From Sulfitobacter sp. F26204 (GTDB lineage: Bacteria; Pseudomonadota; Alphaproteobacteria; Rhodobacterales; Rhodobacteraceae): a DNA stretch of 64,000 nt. Positions within the stretch are counted from its first letter, which is position 1. Each line of letters opens with the position of its first letter. Below the pieces are notes generated by a model. The model had not been told where the DNA came from. It did not search any database and saw only the letters and a list, made by a program, of their open reading frames with translations. Location: contig NZ_JAPMLQ010000001.1 of NCBI RefSeq assembly GCF_026410305.1, positions 310,001-374,000 of the forward strand. Direction: 5' to 3'. Both the position numbers and the translations under genes were made by a program. This document shows, in pieces, positions 45,901-56,056 of this stretch.

Positions 45901-47676
45901 ATGTTAAAACATCCGAGGAACGAGCAAGAAAGCAATAGAAAGCCTGTGCGCAACAAAACTGATCTGACCCTGCCACCGGACGTATTGTTCCTGAATCCAT
46001 GGCGAGATCCGGGCTTTCGACTGTTGCTTGAGCCAGAATATGTCTGGCGACCGATGAAGGGGGCGAATATTGTCGGCTTCGCGGCAAGCGCCCATCATGA
46101 AATCAATCAAAAGATTGATCACTTTCTGAAAGGCACCAACAAAAACAGACGCTTTTCCAAACCGGTCGAGGTCAACGCAGTGCCGGTAATGTTGGACCGT
46201 GCCACCTTTCGCAAATCCTTTGTCTTTGCCCGAGACCGCGTGATGTTGAGCGGAGCGGCGGCCACCCGGGTCATTAACAGGTACCGTTGGGAAAACGAGG
46301 CAGCAGATTTTGATCCTGATCAACGGTTAAACGATTTTTTTGCATCCTGCCGGGAACGTAACGAAGGCAAGGAACTGCCGTTGTACTCCGGGTTGCTGGG
46401 CGCGGATGTTTGCTTTGCTGTCGAATGTCGCAATACCTTTAACTATTATCACTTTATGACAGAGTCCCTGAGCCAGCTGACGGTTCTGGACGGCCTGGAT
46501 TTTCAGGGAAAAATATATTTCCATTTTCCCAATCACGAGAGCAAGCAGAAACCCTTTGCCAAAGCTTTTGCCGAAGCCTTGTTTCCGGAGTTCAAAGACC
46601 GAATTTTCTTTGAACGGGTGCCAAAGGATTATGCAAAGGTCTTGACCTGTTTTGATCTGATAGGTGGTCACCATATGGCACCGGCTGCCGATTTCGACGG
46701 TTTGGACGCCTTGATGCCGGCTGCCATGCAGCAACAGGGCGGCGTTCAACCCATCGAAACGCGTGTGCCACTGGCGATGAATGCGGTCAGTCGCAATTTG
46801 ATGTCCTTACGGGCGCGTGCCCTGCGGGCGATTGAAGGGAAGACCTTTGATCACCTGCCAAAGCGGTTTTTCGCAGGGCGCGATACGCGTCAAAGTCGTT
46901 CCCGGCAGATGGAAGGCGAAGAAATCCTGTACGAACACCTGGAGATGTTCGGGTTTGAATATGTTGTTTTCGAGAGCCTCAGCCCATTGGAGCAAATCGC
47001 CCTCATGGCGCGCGCCGAAGTAATGGTTTCATATCATGGTGCGGGATTTACGAACATGTTGTTCGCCGGACCGAATACTTATGTGATAGAGATCGGTACA
47101 CTGCAAACGGCGCAATTCCGATGGGGCGATTTCTGGCCTGTCGCACATGCATCCGGTTGCAAGTACATCAGTTTCTATGGAGACTTTCGTTCCGAAAATC
47201 CCTTGATAGAGCCTGTTTTTGAGAAAGATGGTATAGTTGCCGCCTCGCTTTCAAAGCGGGCGATCAGCCAGATCATGGCCTTTATCGTCACGATTCTGGG
47301 GCATTATCCTGAACTCAACAGGCCCCGTGTTCTTGCCCAGCTTGCGGGTGAGGTCTTGCAGGCAGGTGCGGCGGAACAAGCGATTGGTTTACTGGAAAAA
47401 CATAATGAACTGGTGTGCCAACATGCGCGGCTTTGCTTGATCAAGGCGGACTGTCACAAGGAACTGGGAGAGCCGAAGTCGGAGCTCTTGGCGCTGGACA
47501 TGGCACATAAGGCCGATCCAACACGCTGGCAAACTTTGGTTCGAATGATCTGGTGTGCCAACCATTGTGACAGACCTCAGGTGATCCGTTGGGCGCTTGC
47601 GATGCTCAAGTCTGATTTTCCTGACAGGTACGACGCTTTTGTCGGCAATCACGAGTGGGTGCGTTTTGTGGCGTGA
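45901..47676 (+). CDS. Glycosyltransferase family 61 protein with C-terminal repeat region
   Basis: A 591-residue protein. Residues of about 160-440 match the GT61 (DUF563) fold: FNYYHFMTESLSQL, KRFFAGRDTRQSR, then the late diagnostic MVSYHGAGFTNMLFAGPNTYVIEIG. The final 120 residues are helical and resemble tetratricopeptide-like repeats (AGAAEQAIGLLEKHNELV, LIKADCHKELGEPKSELL). No membrane segment is seen. It presumably adds a sugar to a surface glycan, but donor and acceptor are unknown. The ribosome binding site is weak, with hairpins just upstream. It stands alone between mutS and maeB and is more accessory in character than its neighbours. Confidence 0.82.
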   Translation: MLKHPRNEQESNRKPVRNKTDLTLPPDVLFLNPWRDPGFRLLLEPEYVWRPMKGANIVGFAASAHHEINQKIDHFLKGTNKNRRFSKPVEVNAVPVMLDRATFRKSFVFARDRVMLSGAAATRVINRYRWENEAADFDPDQRLNDFFASCRERNEGKELPLYSGLLGADVCFAVECRNTFNYYHFMTESLSQLTVLDGLDFQGKIYFHFPNHESKQKPFAKAFAEALFPEFKDRIFFERVPKDYAKVLTCFDLIGGHHMAPAADFDGLDALMPAAMQQQGGVQPIETRVPLAMNAVSRNLMSLRARALRAIEGKTFDHLPKRFFAGRDTRQSRSRQMEGEEILYEHLEMFGFEYVVFESLSPLEQIALMARAEVMVSYHGAGFTNMLFAGPNTYVIEIGTLQTAQFRWGDFWPVAHASGCKYISFYGDFRSENPLIEPVFEKDGIVAASLSKRAISQIMAFIVTILGHYPELNRPRVLAQLAGEVLQAGAAEQAIGLLEKHNELVCQHARLCLIKADCHKELGEPKSELLALDMAHKADPTRWQTLVRMIWCANHCDRPQVIRWALAMLKSDFPDRYDAFVGNHEWVRFVA

Positions 47677-47744
47677 CGGAGCGGCGTGATTGTACGTTTG
47701 CGCGATCAAAGCTATGAAAAGATAAACAAGAGAAAGCGCAACCC

Positions 47745-50003
47745 GTGACCAGACACAGAATCACCGATGATGAGGCGCTTGCCTTTCACCTTGAGCCGTC
47801 TCCAGGAAAATTCGAGATTACCGCAACAGTTCCGATGACGACGCAGCGGGATTTGTCGCTGGCCTATTCGCCCGGTGTGGCCGTACCCTGCGAGGCAATC
47901 GCGGCGAATCCGGAGACGGCCTATGACTATACCAACAAGGGTAACCTTGTTGCTGTGATTTCAAACGGTACAGCAGTGTTGGGTTTAGGGAATCTTGGTG
48001 CACTGGCGTCCAAGCCTGTGATGGAGGGCAAATCGGTCCTATTCAAACGGTTTGCCGATGTAAATTCGATCGATATTGAATTGGATACCGAGGATTCCGA
48101 GGCTTTCATCAATGCGGTGAAACTGATGGGCCCGACGTTTGGCGGCATCAACCTCGAAGACATCAAAGCGCCGGAATGTTTCATAATTGAGCAGCGTCTC
48201 AAGGAAGAGATGGATATTCCGGTCTTTCACGATGACCAACATGGCACGGCGGTTATTTGTGCTGCGGGACTGTTGAATGCGCTGCATATCTCAGGGAAAA
48301 AGATCGAAGATGTGCGTATTGTTCTGAATGGCGCAGGTGCGGCTGGCATTGCTTGTCTGGAACTGCTCAAGGCTATGGGCGCGCAGCACAACAATTGCAT
48401 CATGTGCGACACCAAAGGCGTCATCTACCAGGGTCGTACCGAGGGTATGAACCAGTGGAAGTCGGCCCATGCCGCGAATACTGAACTGCGCAGCCTCAAA
48501 GAGGCGATGAATGGCGCGGATGTGTTTCTGGGGGTGTCCGTCAAGGGTGCTGTGACCGCTGAGATGGTCGCCAGCATGGCCGATGACCCTGTGATTTTTG
48601 CGATGGCGAACCCGGACCCTGAAATCACGCCCGAAGAAGCCCATGCAGTGCGCATGGATGCCATCGTGGCGACCGGTCGTTCCGACTATCCGAACCAGGT
48701 AAACAATGTGCTGGGTTTCCCCTATCTCTTTCGCGGGGCGCTCGACATCAATGCCCGCGCCATCAATGACGAGATGAAAATCGCTTGCGCGCACGCTCTT
48801 GCCAACCTCGCCCGCGAGGATGTGCCGGACGAGGTTGCCGTTGCTTATGGCAAAACCCTGACGTTTGGGCGGGATTACATCATTCCTACGCCTTTTGATC
48901 CGCGATTGATCTGGCGTATTCCGCCGGCAGTGGCAAAGGCCGGAATGGATACCGGCGCAGCGCGGCGTCCGATCATTGACATGGACGCCTATGAACTAAA
49001 CCTGAAATCGCGCATGGATCCGACCGCCAACATTCTACGTGGGATCAATGCGCGGGCACGAACAGCACAGGCGCGAATGATCTTTGCAGAAGGGGACGAT
49101 CCACGAGTATTGCGTGCTGCGGTGACCTATCAACGCTCCGGACTTGGCAAGGCCCTGGTTGTAGGTCGCTCCGATGACGTGAAGCTCAAGCTGGAAGAAG
49201 CCGGGATGAGCGATGCGGTACGCGAGCTTGAAGTCGTGAATGCGGCAAATACCAGTTACCTGGATGTGTATAAGGATTTTCTCTACAAAAGGCTTCAGCG
49301 TCGCGGTCATGATGCAAAGGACATTCACCGCCTTGCTGCACGTGACCGGCATGTGTTTGCATCCTTGATGTTGCAGCATGGGCATGGTGACGGATTGGTG
49401 ACAGGTGCAACACGCAAATCTGCGCATGTGCTCGAACGTCTGAACCATGTTTTTGACGCAACGGCAGAGCACGGCGCAGCGGGCATCACCGCGTTGATGC
49501 ACAAAGGACGCATCGTTTTTATCGCTGATACCCTCGTTCACGAATGGCCGGACCAAAACGATTTAGCCAACATCGCAGAGAGCGGTGCCGCGGTAGCGCG
49601 TCATATGGGGCTTGAGCCACGCGTGGCCTTTGTCAGCTTCTCGACCTTTGGTTATCCAGTTTCCGAACGCGCCGAAAAGATGCATCAGGCACCCAGAGTG
49701 TTGGATGCCCGAGGGGTTGATTTTGAGTATGAAGGTGAAATGACGGTGGATGTCGCGTTGAATGTGACGGCGCAGGCGCACTATCCCTTTTCGCGATTAA
49801 CAGGCCCGGCAAATATCCTGGTTGTGCCGGCGCGTCACTCTGCCAGTATTTCGGTCAAGTTGATGCAGGAAATGGCCGGGGCAACCGTGATCGGACCCAT
49901 TTTGACGGGCTTGGACAAAAGCATTCAGATCTGTTCGACGACGGCGACCGCCAATGACATCCTGAATATGGCAATTCTCGCCGCTTGCAAGGTTGGCGAA
50001 TGA
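47745..50003 (+). CDS. maeB: NADP-dependent malic enzyme
   Basis: Decarboxylates malate to pyruvate with NADPH formation. The 752-residue protein has an N-terminal malic enzyme domain: MTTQRDLSLAYSPGVAVPC, YDYTNKGNLVAVISNGTAVLGLG, PVFHDDQHGTAVI. A Rossmann domain (NGAGAAGIACLELL) follows. A C-terminal phosphotransacetylase-like regulatory domain of about 320 residues is typical of large MaeB proteins. The start is a GTG after AGAGAAAG. It overlaps the following sugar-kinase gene by 4 bp. Confidence 0.95.
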   Translation: MTRHRITDDEALAFHLEPSPGKFEITATVPMTTQRDLSLAYSPGVAVPCEAIAANPETAYDYTNKGNLVAVISNGTAVLGLGNLGALASKPVMEGKSVLFKRFADVNSIDIELDTEDSEAFINAVKLMGPTFGGINLEDIKAPECFIIEQRLKEEMDIPVFHDDQHGTAVICAAGLLNALHISGKKIEDVRIVLNGAGAAGIACLELLKAMGAQHNNCIMCDTKGVIYQGRTEGMNQWKSAHAANTELRSLKEAMNGADVFLGVSVKGAVTAEMVASMADDPVIFAMANPDPEITPEEAHAVRMDAIVATGRSDYPNQVNNVLGFPYLFRGALDINARAINDEMKIACAHALANLAREDVPDEVAVAYGKTLTFGRDYIIPTPFDPRLIWRIPPAVAKAGMDTGAARRPIIDMDAYELNLKSRMDPTANILRGINARARTAQARMIFAEGDDPRVLRAAVTYQRSGLGKALVVGRSDDVKLKLEEAGMSDAVRELEVVNAANTSYLDVYKDFLYKRLQRRGHDAKDIHRLAARDRHVFASLMLQHGHGDGLVTGATRKSAHVLERLNHVFDATAEHGAAGITALMHKGRIVFIADTLVHEWPDQNDLANIAESGAAVARHMGLEPRVAFVSFSTFGYPVSERAEKMHQAPRVLDARGVDFEYEGEMTVDVALNVTAQAHYPFSRLTGPANILVVPARHSASISVKLMQEMAGATVIGPILTGLDKSIQICSTTATANDILNMAILAACKVGE

Positions 50004-50872
50004 TCTGGAATCTCGGCTCTATCAACGCAGATAATGTCTATTACCTATCACATCTGCCGGGACCGGGTGAAACGCTCGCCGCTGAAAAGTTCAAGCAGGG
50101 ATTGGGCGGCAAAGGCGCAAACATGTCGGTCGCTGCTGCCCGAGCTGCGGCAAAGGTTGTTCATATCGGAGCTGTCGGCCAGGATGGAAAATGGGCCATT
50201 GATCGTTTGTTAGACTATAGTGTGGATACTCGGCATATCGCTGTCGTGGATGGACCGACGGGTCATGCGAATATAAATGTTGACGCAAAAGGAGAGAACA
50301 GCATCACGCTGTTTCCGGGTGCGAATGACGTGCTCCCTAAAAAGATGATAGGTGCAGCATTAGCCGAAGCCGGGCCAGGTGATTTTCTGTTGATGCAGAA
50401 TGAAACCAGTGGTCAGAACTTTGCGGCTGAAACAGCCAAAACACTTGGATTACGTGTCGCTTATGCGGCTGCGCCTTTTTCCGCTAAAGCGGTGCAGGGG
50501 GTGATTGCACAGGTAGACTTGTTGGTTCTGAATGCCGTCGAGGCAGCACAACTGCAGAAAGAGACCGGTCAAACGATTGAATCCATGGCTGTGTCTGACA
50601 TTGTGATCACGCTGGGTGGTTCAGGCTGCAAATGGATCTCTAACAAGGGAGAATCCTCCCGCCTTTTCTCAGCATATGCTGTAGATGTTGTCGATACGAC
50701 CGGTGCAGGAGATACTTTTACCGGGTATCTGGTTGCCGGGCTGGACAGGGGGTTTGCCATGGAGGACGCGATTGATCTGGCGTTGCGAGCCGGTGCATTG
50801 ATGGTGTCGCGGGAGGGAACGGCGGATGTGATCCCCGATCTCAAGGAGATACAGGATCACGATTTTTCCTAA
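50000..50872 (+). CDS. PfkB-family carbohydrate kinase (ribokinase-like)
   Basis: A 290-residue ribokinase-fold kinase. It has the first PfkB signature GLGGKGANMSVAAARAAAKV at about residue 36 and the second signature DTTGAGDTFTGYLVAGLDRG at about residue 233, including the catalytic aspartate of GAGD. The general form is closest to ribokinase (RbsK), but no transporter or sugar pathway genes are near, so the substrate is uncertain. It begins in the maeB stop. Its TAA stop overlaps the msrA TAG on the opposite strand. Confidence 0.88.
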   Translation: MIWNLGSINADNVYYLSHLPGPGETLAAEKFKQGLGGKGANMSVAAARAAAKVVHIGAVGQDGKWAIDRLLDYSVDTRHIAVVDGPTGHANINVDAKGENSITLFPGANDVLPKKMIGAALAEAGPGDFLLMQNETSGQNFAAETAKTLGLRVAYAAAPFSAKAVQGVIAQVDLLVLNAVEAAQLQKETGQTIESMAVSDIVITLGGSGCKWISNKGESSRLFSAYAVDVVDTTGAGDTFTGYLVAGLDRGFAMEDAIDLALRAGALMVSREGTADVIPDLKEIQDHDFS

Positions 50873-51534
50873 TTCACAAACGGCGCCGCACTACCCCAAA
50901 GCTGCTTGATCCGGGCATCGCGGCCGCAGCCTTTGCGATAGCGCTTGTAAGCAACAGATTTTTTGACCCCTAGTCCGACAGAAGTGATCGCCAACCGTTC
51001 GCTGCTTTTGTAATAGTTCTGATGATAGGCATCAGCGGGATAGAAGGGGCTGGCAGGCAGAACCGGTGTTACGATCTTTTTGCCAAGCGCAGTTTCTGCT
51101 TCTGACCTTGCTTTGTTGGCCGCATCTCTTTGCACGGAGTCTGCGGCAAATATTGCAGACCGATAAGAGGCACCACGATCACAAAACTGACCACCGGCAT
51201 CCGTTGGATCGATCGAGCGGAAAAACATGTGAAGAAGCGTATCACGGCTGACCACCTCTGGATCAAACAGAATTTGCACCGCTTCGTAATGCCCGGTGCC
51301 GCCATTGGTTACCTGTTTGTAGGTGGGATTTTCTGTCTTACCTCCTGTAAACCCTGAAACCGCTTCCTTTACTCCGGGCACTGCTTCGAAGTCAGATTCG
51401 ACGCACCAGAAACACCCGCCAGCAACGGTTAGGGTCTCTGTTTCCGCCGCACGCGCCGTGATGGTTTGTGCACAAAGCGCGACTCCTATTAGTCCGGCGA
51501 GGGCAACCAGTTTCAATGTTGAAAGATTGATCAT
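50869..51534 (-). CDS. msrA: Peptide methionine sulfoxide reductase MsrA (exported)
   Basis: Reduces methionine-S-sulfoxide in oxidised proteins. The 221-residue protein has a signal peptide (about residues 1-30, ending ARAA), which places it in the periplasm. The catalytic G-G-C41-F-W-C44 motif opens the domain (TVAGGCFWCVESDFE), and VTNGGTGHYEAVQILFDP follows. The C-terminal cysteine in GCGRDARIKQ may recycle the enzyme. It diverges from the sulfotransferase-like gene. Confidence 0.95.
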   Translation of the reverse strand: MINLSTLKLVALAGLIGVALCAQTITARAAETETLTVAGGCFWCVESDFEAVPGVKEAVSGFTGGKTENPTYKQVTNGGTGHYEAVQILFDPEVVSRDTLLHMFFRSIDPTDAGGQFCDRGASYRSAIFAADSVQRDAANKARSEAETALGKKIVTPVLPASPFYPADAYHQNYYKSSERLAITSVGLGVKKSVAYKRYRKGCGRDARIKQLWGSAAPFVN

Positions 51535-51680
51535 GTCAGTCTCCTTTTTCTCAGGCTGCTCCGATCGTCTAAAGTGCGCAAGGCGCTTCGAAGGTTCCTC
51601 ACGCGGTGGTGATGGTACTTTACCACTTGGCAGTGCGCCGTAACATTTCTAGCGTTGGCTGAACCAACAAGGAGAACAGC

Positions 51681-52376
51681 ATGCGTATCGCGATGTGGTC
51701 CGGGCCGAGAAACTTGAGCACGGCGATGATGTACAGTTTTGGTGCCAGGGATGATTTTACAGTGATGGATGAACCGTTTTATGCGCCTTATCTTGCTGCT
51801 ACCCGGATGATCCACCCTATGCGAGACGAGATCCTCGCGGTGCATGAAACAGACCCTAACAAAGTAGATAGGGCCTGTAGGAGCGGTGGATCACCACATT
51901 TGTACATGAAGCATATGCCGCATCACATGATCGAGGGTTTTCCGCTTGGTTGGGCCAAAGATTGCGTGCATGTGCATCTGATCCGTCATCCGGCACGGGT
52001 CGTGGCAAGCTATGCCGCAAAACGCGAAGCGCCAACGCTCGAAGACATCGGATTTGTACAACAATCACGTCTTTTCGATGCGCTGGGCGGCGTGGTCATT
52101 GACAGCACTGATATTCGATCTGATCCCGAGCGGATGTTGAAAACTCTGTGCAGTGAGATTGATCTGCCCTTTGATCCTGCGATGCTCGGCTGGCCCCGCG
52201 GCCCTAGAGAGGAAGACGGAGTTTGGGCGAAACACTGGTATCACGCTGTGCATAAAAGCAGCGGATTTGCAGGTTCAGAAGGGCCCCTGCCGGAATTAGA
52301 TCCTGATCAGGCTGGGCTGGTTGATCAGGCGATGCCTCATTACGAAAAAATGCGACAGCTTTGTTTGAAAGGTTAA
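51681..52376 (+). CDS. Sulfotransferase-like P-loop protein
   Basis: A 231-residue protein starting MRIAMWSGPRNLSTAMMYSFG. That resembles the PAPS 5'-phosphosulfate loop of sulfotransferase-superfamily proteins, and the later VHLIRHPARVVASYAAKR resembles the 3'-phosphate-binding RxPxxxxxS motif. Substrate is unknown; some related proteins are fused to aminotransferases, so a non-sulfating role is possible. AAGGAG lies upstream of the ATG. It is convergent with argG across a strong hairpin. Confidence 0.8.
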   Translation: MRIAMWSGPRNLSTAMMYSFGARDDFTVMDEPFYAPYLAATRMIHPMRDEILAVHETDPNKVDRACRSGGSPHLYMKHMPHHMIEGFPLGWAKDCVHVHLIRHPARVVASYAAKREAPTLEDIGFVQQSRLFDALGGVVIDSTDIRSDPERMLKTLCSEIDLPFDPAMLGWPRGPREEDGVWAKHWYHAVHKSSGFAGSEGPLPELDPDQAGLVDQAMPHYEKMRQLCLKG

Positions 52377-52417
52377 GGCAAAGCCAAAGTCGCAGGTCAG
52401 CAGAATTCAGAAGAAAG

Positions 52418-52448
52418 ATCGGGCCCGAACGATCCATCCGGGCCCGAT
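52418..52448 (-). terminator. Terminator of argG (possibly bidirectional)
   Basis: A perfect 10-bp GC-rich stem (ATCGGGCCCG / CGGGCCCGAT, 11-base loop) five bases beyond the argG stop. On the minus strand it is followed by CTTTCTTCT. It also lies 42 bases past the convergent sulfotransferase-like gene. Confidence 0.75.
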
Positions 52449-52452
52449 AACC

Positions 52453-53670
52453 TTATTTCAGACGCTTGTCGCGCGCAGCCAAAAGCTTGAGGCGCAGGGC
52501 ATTCAATTGAATGAATCCAGCGGCATCTTTCTGATCATAAGCACCGGCATCATCTTCAAAGGTTACATGAGCTTCGGAATAAAGCGAATGATCTGACCAG
52601 CGGCCGACGGTGCGCGCATGCCCCTTGTAGAGTTTCAACCGCACAACGCCCGTTACATGGGTTTGGCTGGCGTCAATCGCAGCCTGTAACATTGTGCGTT
52701 CGGGGCTGAACCAGAAGCCGTTATAGATCAGCTCGGCATATTTTGGCATCAATTCGTCTTTTAGATGCATCGCGCCGCGATCCAGCGTGATTGATTCAAT
52801 GCCTCTATGCGCTTCGAGCAACAATGTACCGCCGGGCGTTTCGTAAATGCCGCGTGACTTCATGCCGACAAATCGACCCTCAACCAGATCAAGACGGCCG
52901 CAGCCATGTTTGCCGCCGAGTTCGTTCAATTTGGTCAGGATTGAAGCAGGTGACATTGTTTCGCCATTGATCGACACGGCATCGCCGCGCTCGAATCCGA
53001 TTTCGACATATTCGGGTTCATCTGGTGCGCTTTCGGGCGATACAGTGCGCTGATAGACGTATTCAGGCGCGTCAATGGCAGGATCTTCAAGAACTTTGCC
53101 TTCCGAGGAGGTATGCAGCAGGTTGGCATCAACGCTAAACGGTGCTTCGCCACGTTTGTCCTTGGCAACGGGGATCTGATTTTTCTCTGCGAATTCCAGT
53201 AGCTTTGTGCGGCTCGATAAATCCCATTCACGCCATGGCGCAATCACCTTGATGTCAGGGTTTAACGCATAGGCGGCCAATTCGAACCGAACCTGATCAT
53301 TGCCCTTGCCGGTTGCGCCATGTGCAACGGCATCGGCACCGGTTTCTTCGGCAATCTCTACCAGACGTTTGGAAATCAACGGGCGCGCGATGGATGTGCC
53401 CAGCAAATACAGGCCTTCGTAAACCGCGTTTGCGCGGAACATCGGGAAAACGAAATCACGCACGAATTCCTCACGTACGTCCTCGATGTAAATCTCTGAT
53501 GCACCCATCATTTCGGCCTTGGCGCGGGCCGGCTCAAGCTCTTCCCCCTGGCCCAGATCGGCAGTAAAGGTGACGACTTCACAGCCATATTCAGTTTGTA
53601 GCCACTTGAGGATGATCGAGGTATCAAGCCCACCAGAATAGGCGAGAACAACTTTTTTAGGTGCAGACAT
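52453..53670 (-). CDS. argG: Argininosuccinate synthase
   Basis: Joins citrulline and aspartate in arginine synthesis. The 405-residue protein begins [21 protein letters not shown] with the ATP pyrophosphatase loop SGGLDTS. It also has [16 protein letters not shown] at about residue 115, [11 protein letters not shown], and [29 protein letters not shown] site precedes the ATG. It is single-gene, ended by its own hairpin, and diverges from ilvA over 123 bp. Confidence 0.97.
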   Translation of the reverse strand: MSAPKKVVLAYSGGLDTSIILKWLQTEYGCEVVTFTADLGQGEELEPARAKAEMMGASEIYIEDVREEFVRDFVFPMFRANAVYEGLYLLGTSIARPLISKRLVEIAEETGADAVAHGATGKGNDQVRFELAAYALNPDIKVIAPWREWDLSSRTKLLEFAEKNQIPVAKDKRGEAPFSVDANLLHTSSEGKVLEDPAIDAPEYVYQRTVSPESAPDEPEYVEIGFERGDAVSINGETMSPASILTKLNELGGKHGCGRLDLVEGRFVGMKSRGIYETPGGTLLLEAHRGIESITLDRGAMHLKDELMPKYAELIYNGFWFSPERTMLQAAIDASQTHVTGVVRLKLYKGHARTVGRWSDHSLYSEAHVTFEDDAGAYDQKDAAGFIQLNALRLKLLAARDKRLK

Positions 53671-53793
53671 GTGGGTCTCCTTTGGCGTTTAACTGCGAGG
53701 TAGCGGGTTTTGCCGACGCGGGCAAGATGGTGCCCCGCGTTGACCTGAGCCCGCAGCAGGCCTAACGATGAAGGAAAAGCGAAGGGCAGACAT

Positions 53794-55026
53794 GTGACAG
53801 AGAATTTTCAAGCGATGGCAACTTTGGCAACGACAAAGATGCGGCCTGTTTTCCCTTCGACACCGCTATTGCGAAATGCGCTTTTGTCGGCCCGTTTCGA
53901 TGCAGATGTCTATTTGAAACGCGAAGACCTCAGCCCGGTGCGATCCTACAAGTTGCGCGGCGCTTTCAATGCAATGCGCAAGGTGATCCCGGAGCAAGCG
54001 CTTTTTGTTTGTGCCTCTGCGGGCAATCATGCGCAGGGCGTTGCGTTTATGTGTCGTCATTTTGGGGTGCGCGGCGTTATCTTTATGCCGGTCACCACAC
54101 CGGAACAGAAGATCTTTAAGACACGTATGTTTGGTGGTGATAACATTGAAATCCGCCTTGTTGGTGACTACTTTGACGCGTCGCTCGTGGCAGCACAGAC
54201 ATTTTGTAAGGCAGAAGGCGGGCATTTTTTATCACCCTTCGATGATGAGGACGTGATTGAAGGTCAGGCATCAGTAGCGGTTGAAATCGAACAGGAATTG
54301 GGGGGCATACCTGACCACATCATACTGCCTGTGGGGGGTGGTGGCCTGTCGGCGGGAATCTTCAGCTTTTTCGCGGATGGATGCCGTTATTCTTTTGTCG
54401 AGCCGACCGGCGCAAAAAGCCTCGCCGCGGCACTCGCAGAGGGGATGCCCGTCGATGTTTCGCCTGTCGATACTTTTGTAGATGGCGCATCTGTCGCCAA
54501 AATCGGTGCCCGAACCTTTGAACGGCTAAAGGGGATTAATCCGCAGGATATTATCGCTCTCGACGAAGATCGGATTTGTCGCACCATTGTAGAAATGTTG
54601 AATGTCGAAGGTATCGTGCTGGAACCTGCAGGGGCGATGGCGATCGAGGCACTCAGTGAAGTTGCGGATCAAATAAAGGGCAAAACTGTCGTGTGTATCG
54701 CGTCGGGCGGCAATTTTGATTTTGAACGTTTGCCAGAGGTCAAGGAACGCGCTCAACGCTATGCGGGGCTCAAGAAGTACTTTATTCTGCGCCTGCCACA
54801 GCGCCCCGGTGCGCTGCGTGATTTTCTGGATACACTCGGGCCAAATGACAATATCACGCGGTTTGAATACATGAAAAAATCGGCGCGCAACTTTGGCTCT
54901 GTACTGATCGGGATTGAAACCGATGTACCGGAGAACTTTCCAGCGATGTTTGCGCGTATCGACGCAAGGGGATTCACTTACTCGGATATCACCAACGACG
55001 AGACCTTGGCGCAATTCGTTATCTAG
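53794..55026 (+). CDS. ilvA: Threonine ammonia-lyase (threonine dehydratase)
   Basis: PLP enzyme deaminating threonine to 2-oxobutyrate, first step of isoleucine synthesis. The 410-residue protein has the PLP-lysine motif VRSYKLRGAFNAM at about residue 49, SAGNHAQGVAF, and the glycine-rich phosphate loop LPVGGGGLSAGI. A C-terminal ACT-like regulatory region begins at KKYFILRLPQRPGALRDFL. One ACT unit only, so it is the shorter form. Start is a GTG. An SDR gene follows 10 bp later. Confidence 0.93.
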   Translation: MTENFQAMATLATTKMRPVFPSTPLLRNALLSARFDADVYLKREDLSPVRSYKLRGAFNAMRKVIPEQALFVCASAGNHAQGVAFMCRHFGVRGVIFMPVTTPEQKIFKTRMFGGDNIEIRLVGDYFDASLVAAQTFCKAEGGHFLSPFDDEDVIEGQASVAVEIEQELGGIPDHIILPVGGGGLSAGIFSFFADGCRYSFVEPTGAKSLAAALAEGMPVDVSPVDTFVDGASVAKIGARTFERLKGINPQDIIALDEDRICRTIVEMLNVEGIVLEPAGAMAIEALSEVADQIKGKTVVCIASGGNFDFERLPEVKERAQRYAGLKKYFILRLPQRPGALRDFLDTLGPNDNITRFEYMKKSARNFGSVLIGIETDVPENFPAMFARIDARGFTYSDITNDETLAQFVI

Positions 55027-55036
55027 GGAGAGGCAG

Positions 55037-55849
55037 ATGAAGTTTGAAGGCAGCTCGGTGGTGATCACCGGGGCGGGCAGCGGTATCGGGGCGGCAATTG
55101 CCCGTCACGCTGCGGCCAAAGGCGCAAAGGTTTGCGTTTCCGATCTGGACGGAGACAAGGCCCGCGCTGTCGCCCAAGAAATTGGGGGTATGGCCTTTGC
55201 GTGCGATGTTCGCAAAGAAGCGCAAATCAAGGCCTTGATCGAAGCAGCAACCAGCACCCAGGGTGAAGTGGACATATTTGTTTCCAACGCAGGTTTGGGC
55301 CAAGGTGAGCCTGATCATGCTGCCTCGCAAACTGATGAGCACTGGAATTTAAATTGGCAGGTCCATGTGATGAGCCATGTCTACGCGTCACGCGCATTGC
55401 TGCCACGCATGATTGAACGAAAATCCGGTCATCTGGTGACTGTTGCCTCTGCCGCGGGATTGCTTAATCAGGTTGGGGATTCGGCCTATTCGGCTACCAA
55501 ACACGCGGCGGTGAGTTTTGCGGAGTCGCTGGCCATTTCGCATGGCGATGAGGGGATTGGTGTATCGGTGGTATGTCCTCAATATGTGGCGACGCCGCTT
55601 TTGGGCCTATCGGACGAAGATGCCGTTTCGCAACCCTCGTTGCTGACGGCAGATGATGTTGCAGCGGCGGTCGTTTACGGCGTTGAGGCCGGGCGGTTCC
55701 TGATCTTGTCGCATCCCGAGGTGCAGACCTATGCCATTCACCGGGCGAAAGATCATGACCGTTGGGTAACAGGCATGCAGATGTTGCGTGCAAAGGCCGT
55801 GGATACTTTCGGAAGCGTTCAAATCGAGAATTTCTATAAACTTATCTGA
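55037..55849 (+). CDS. Short-chain dehydrogenase/reductase
   Basis: A 270-residue classical SDR. It has the cofactor loop TGAGSGIGAAIARHAA at about residues 11-26 and an acidic residue after the second strand (SDLDGD) that favours NAD. VSNAGLG and the active-site YSATK with preceding serine (VASAAGLL) follow. The substrate is unknown. GGGAG precedes the ATG; upstream starts would lie inside ilvA. Close spacing suggests co-transcription with ilvA without proof of a shared pathway. Confidence 0.9.
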   Translation: MKFEGSSVVITGAGSGIGAAIARHAAAKGAKVCVSDLDGDKARAVAQEIGGMAFACDVRKEAQIKALIEAATSTQGEVDIFVSNAGLGQGEPDHAASQTDEHWNLNWQVHVMSHVYASRALLPRMIERKSGHLVTVASAAGLLNQVGDSAYSATKHAAVSFAESLAISHGDEGIGVSVVCPQYVATPLLGLSDEDAVSQPSLLTADDVAAAVVYGVEAGRFLILSHPEVQTYAIHRAKDHDRWVTGMQMLRAKAVDTFGSVQIENFYKLI

Positions 55850-56056
55850 CTTGGCAATCGGTCAAAATATCAAGAATTGCCGTTCCGAAAATCAAACTTT
55901 GTATCCGGATAGCGCTTGGCATTCCGGAACAACGGCCTGGTTCATGCAAACGCTTTCTTCAACTTTCGAGCGAAGGCCGCAACGCGCTTGCGTTTTTACC
56001 TTGCCTTAAGCGGAGTCTGTCAAACATCGAACCGAGCCTCCAATAGCAGGAATGAA

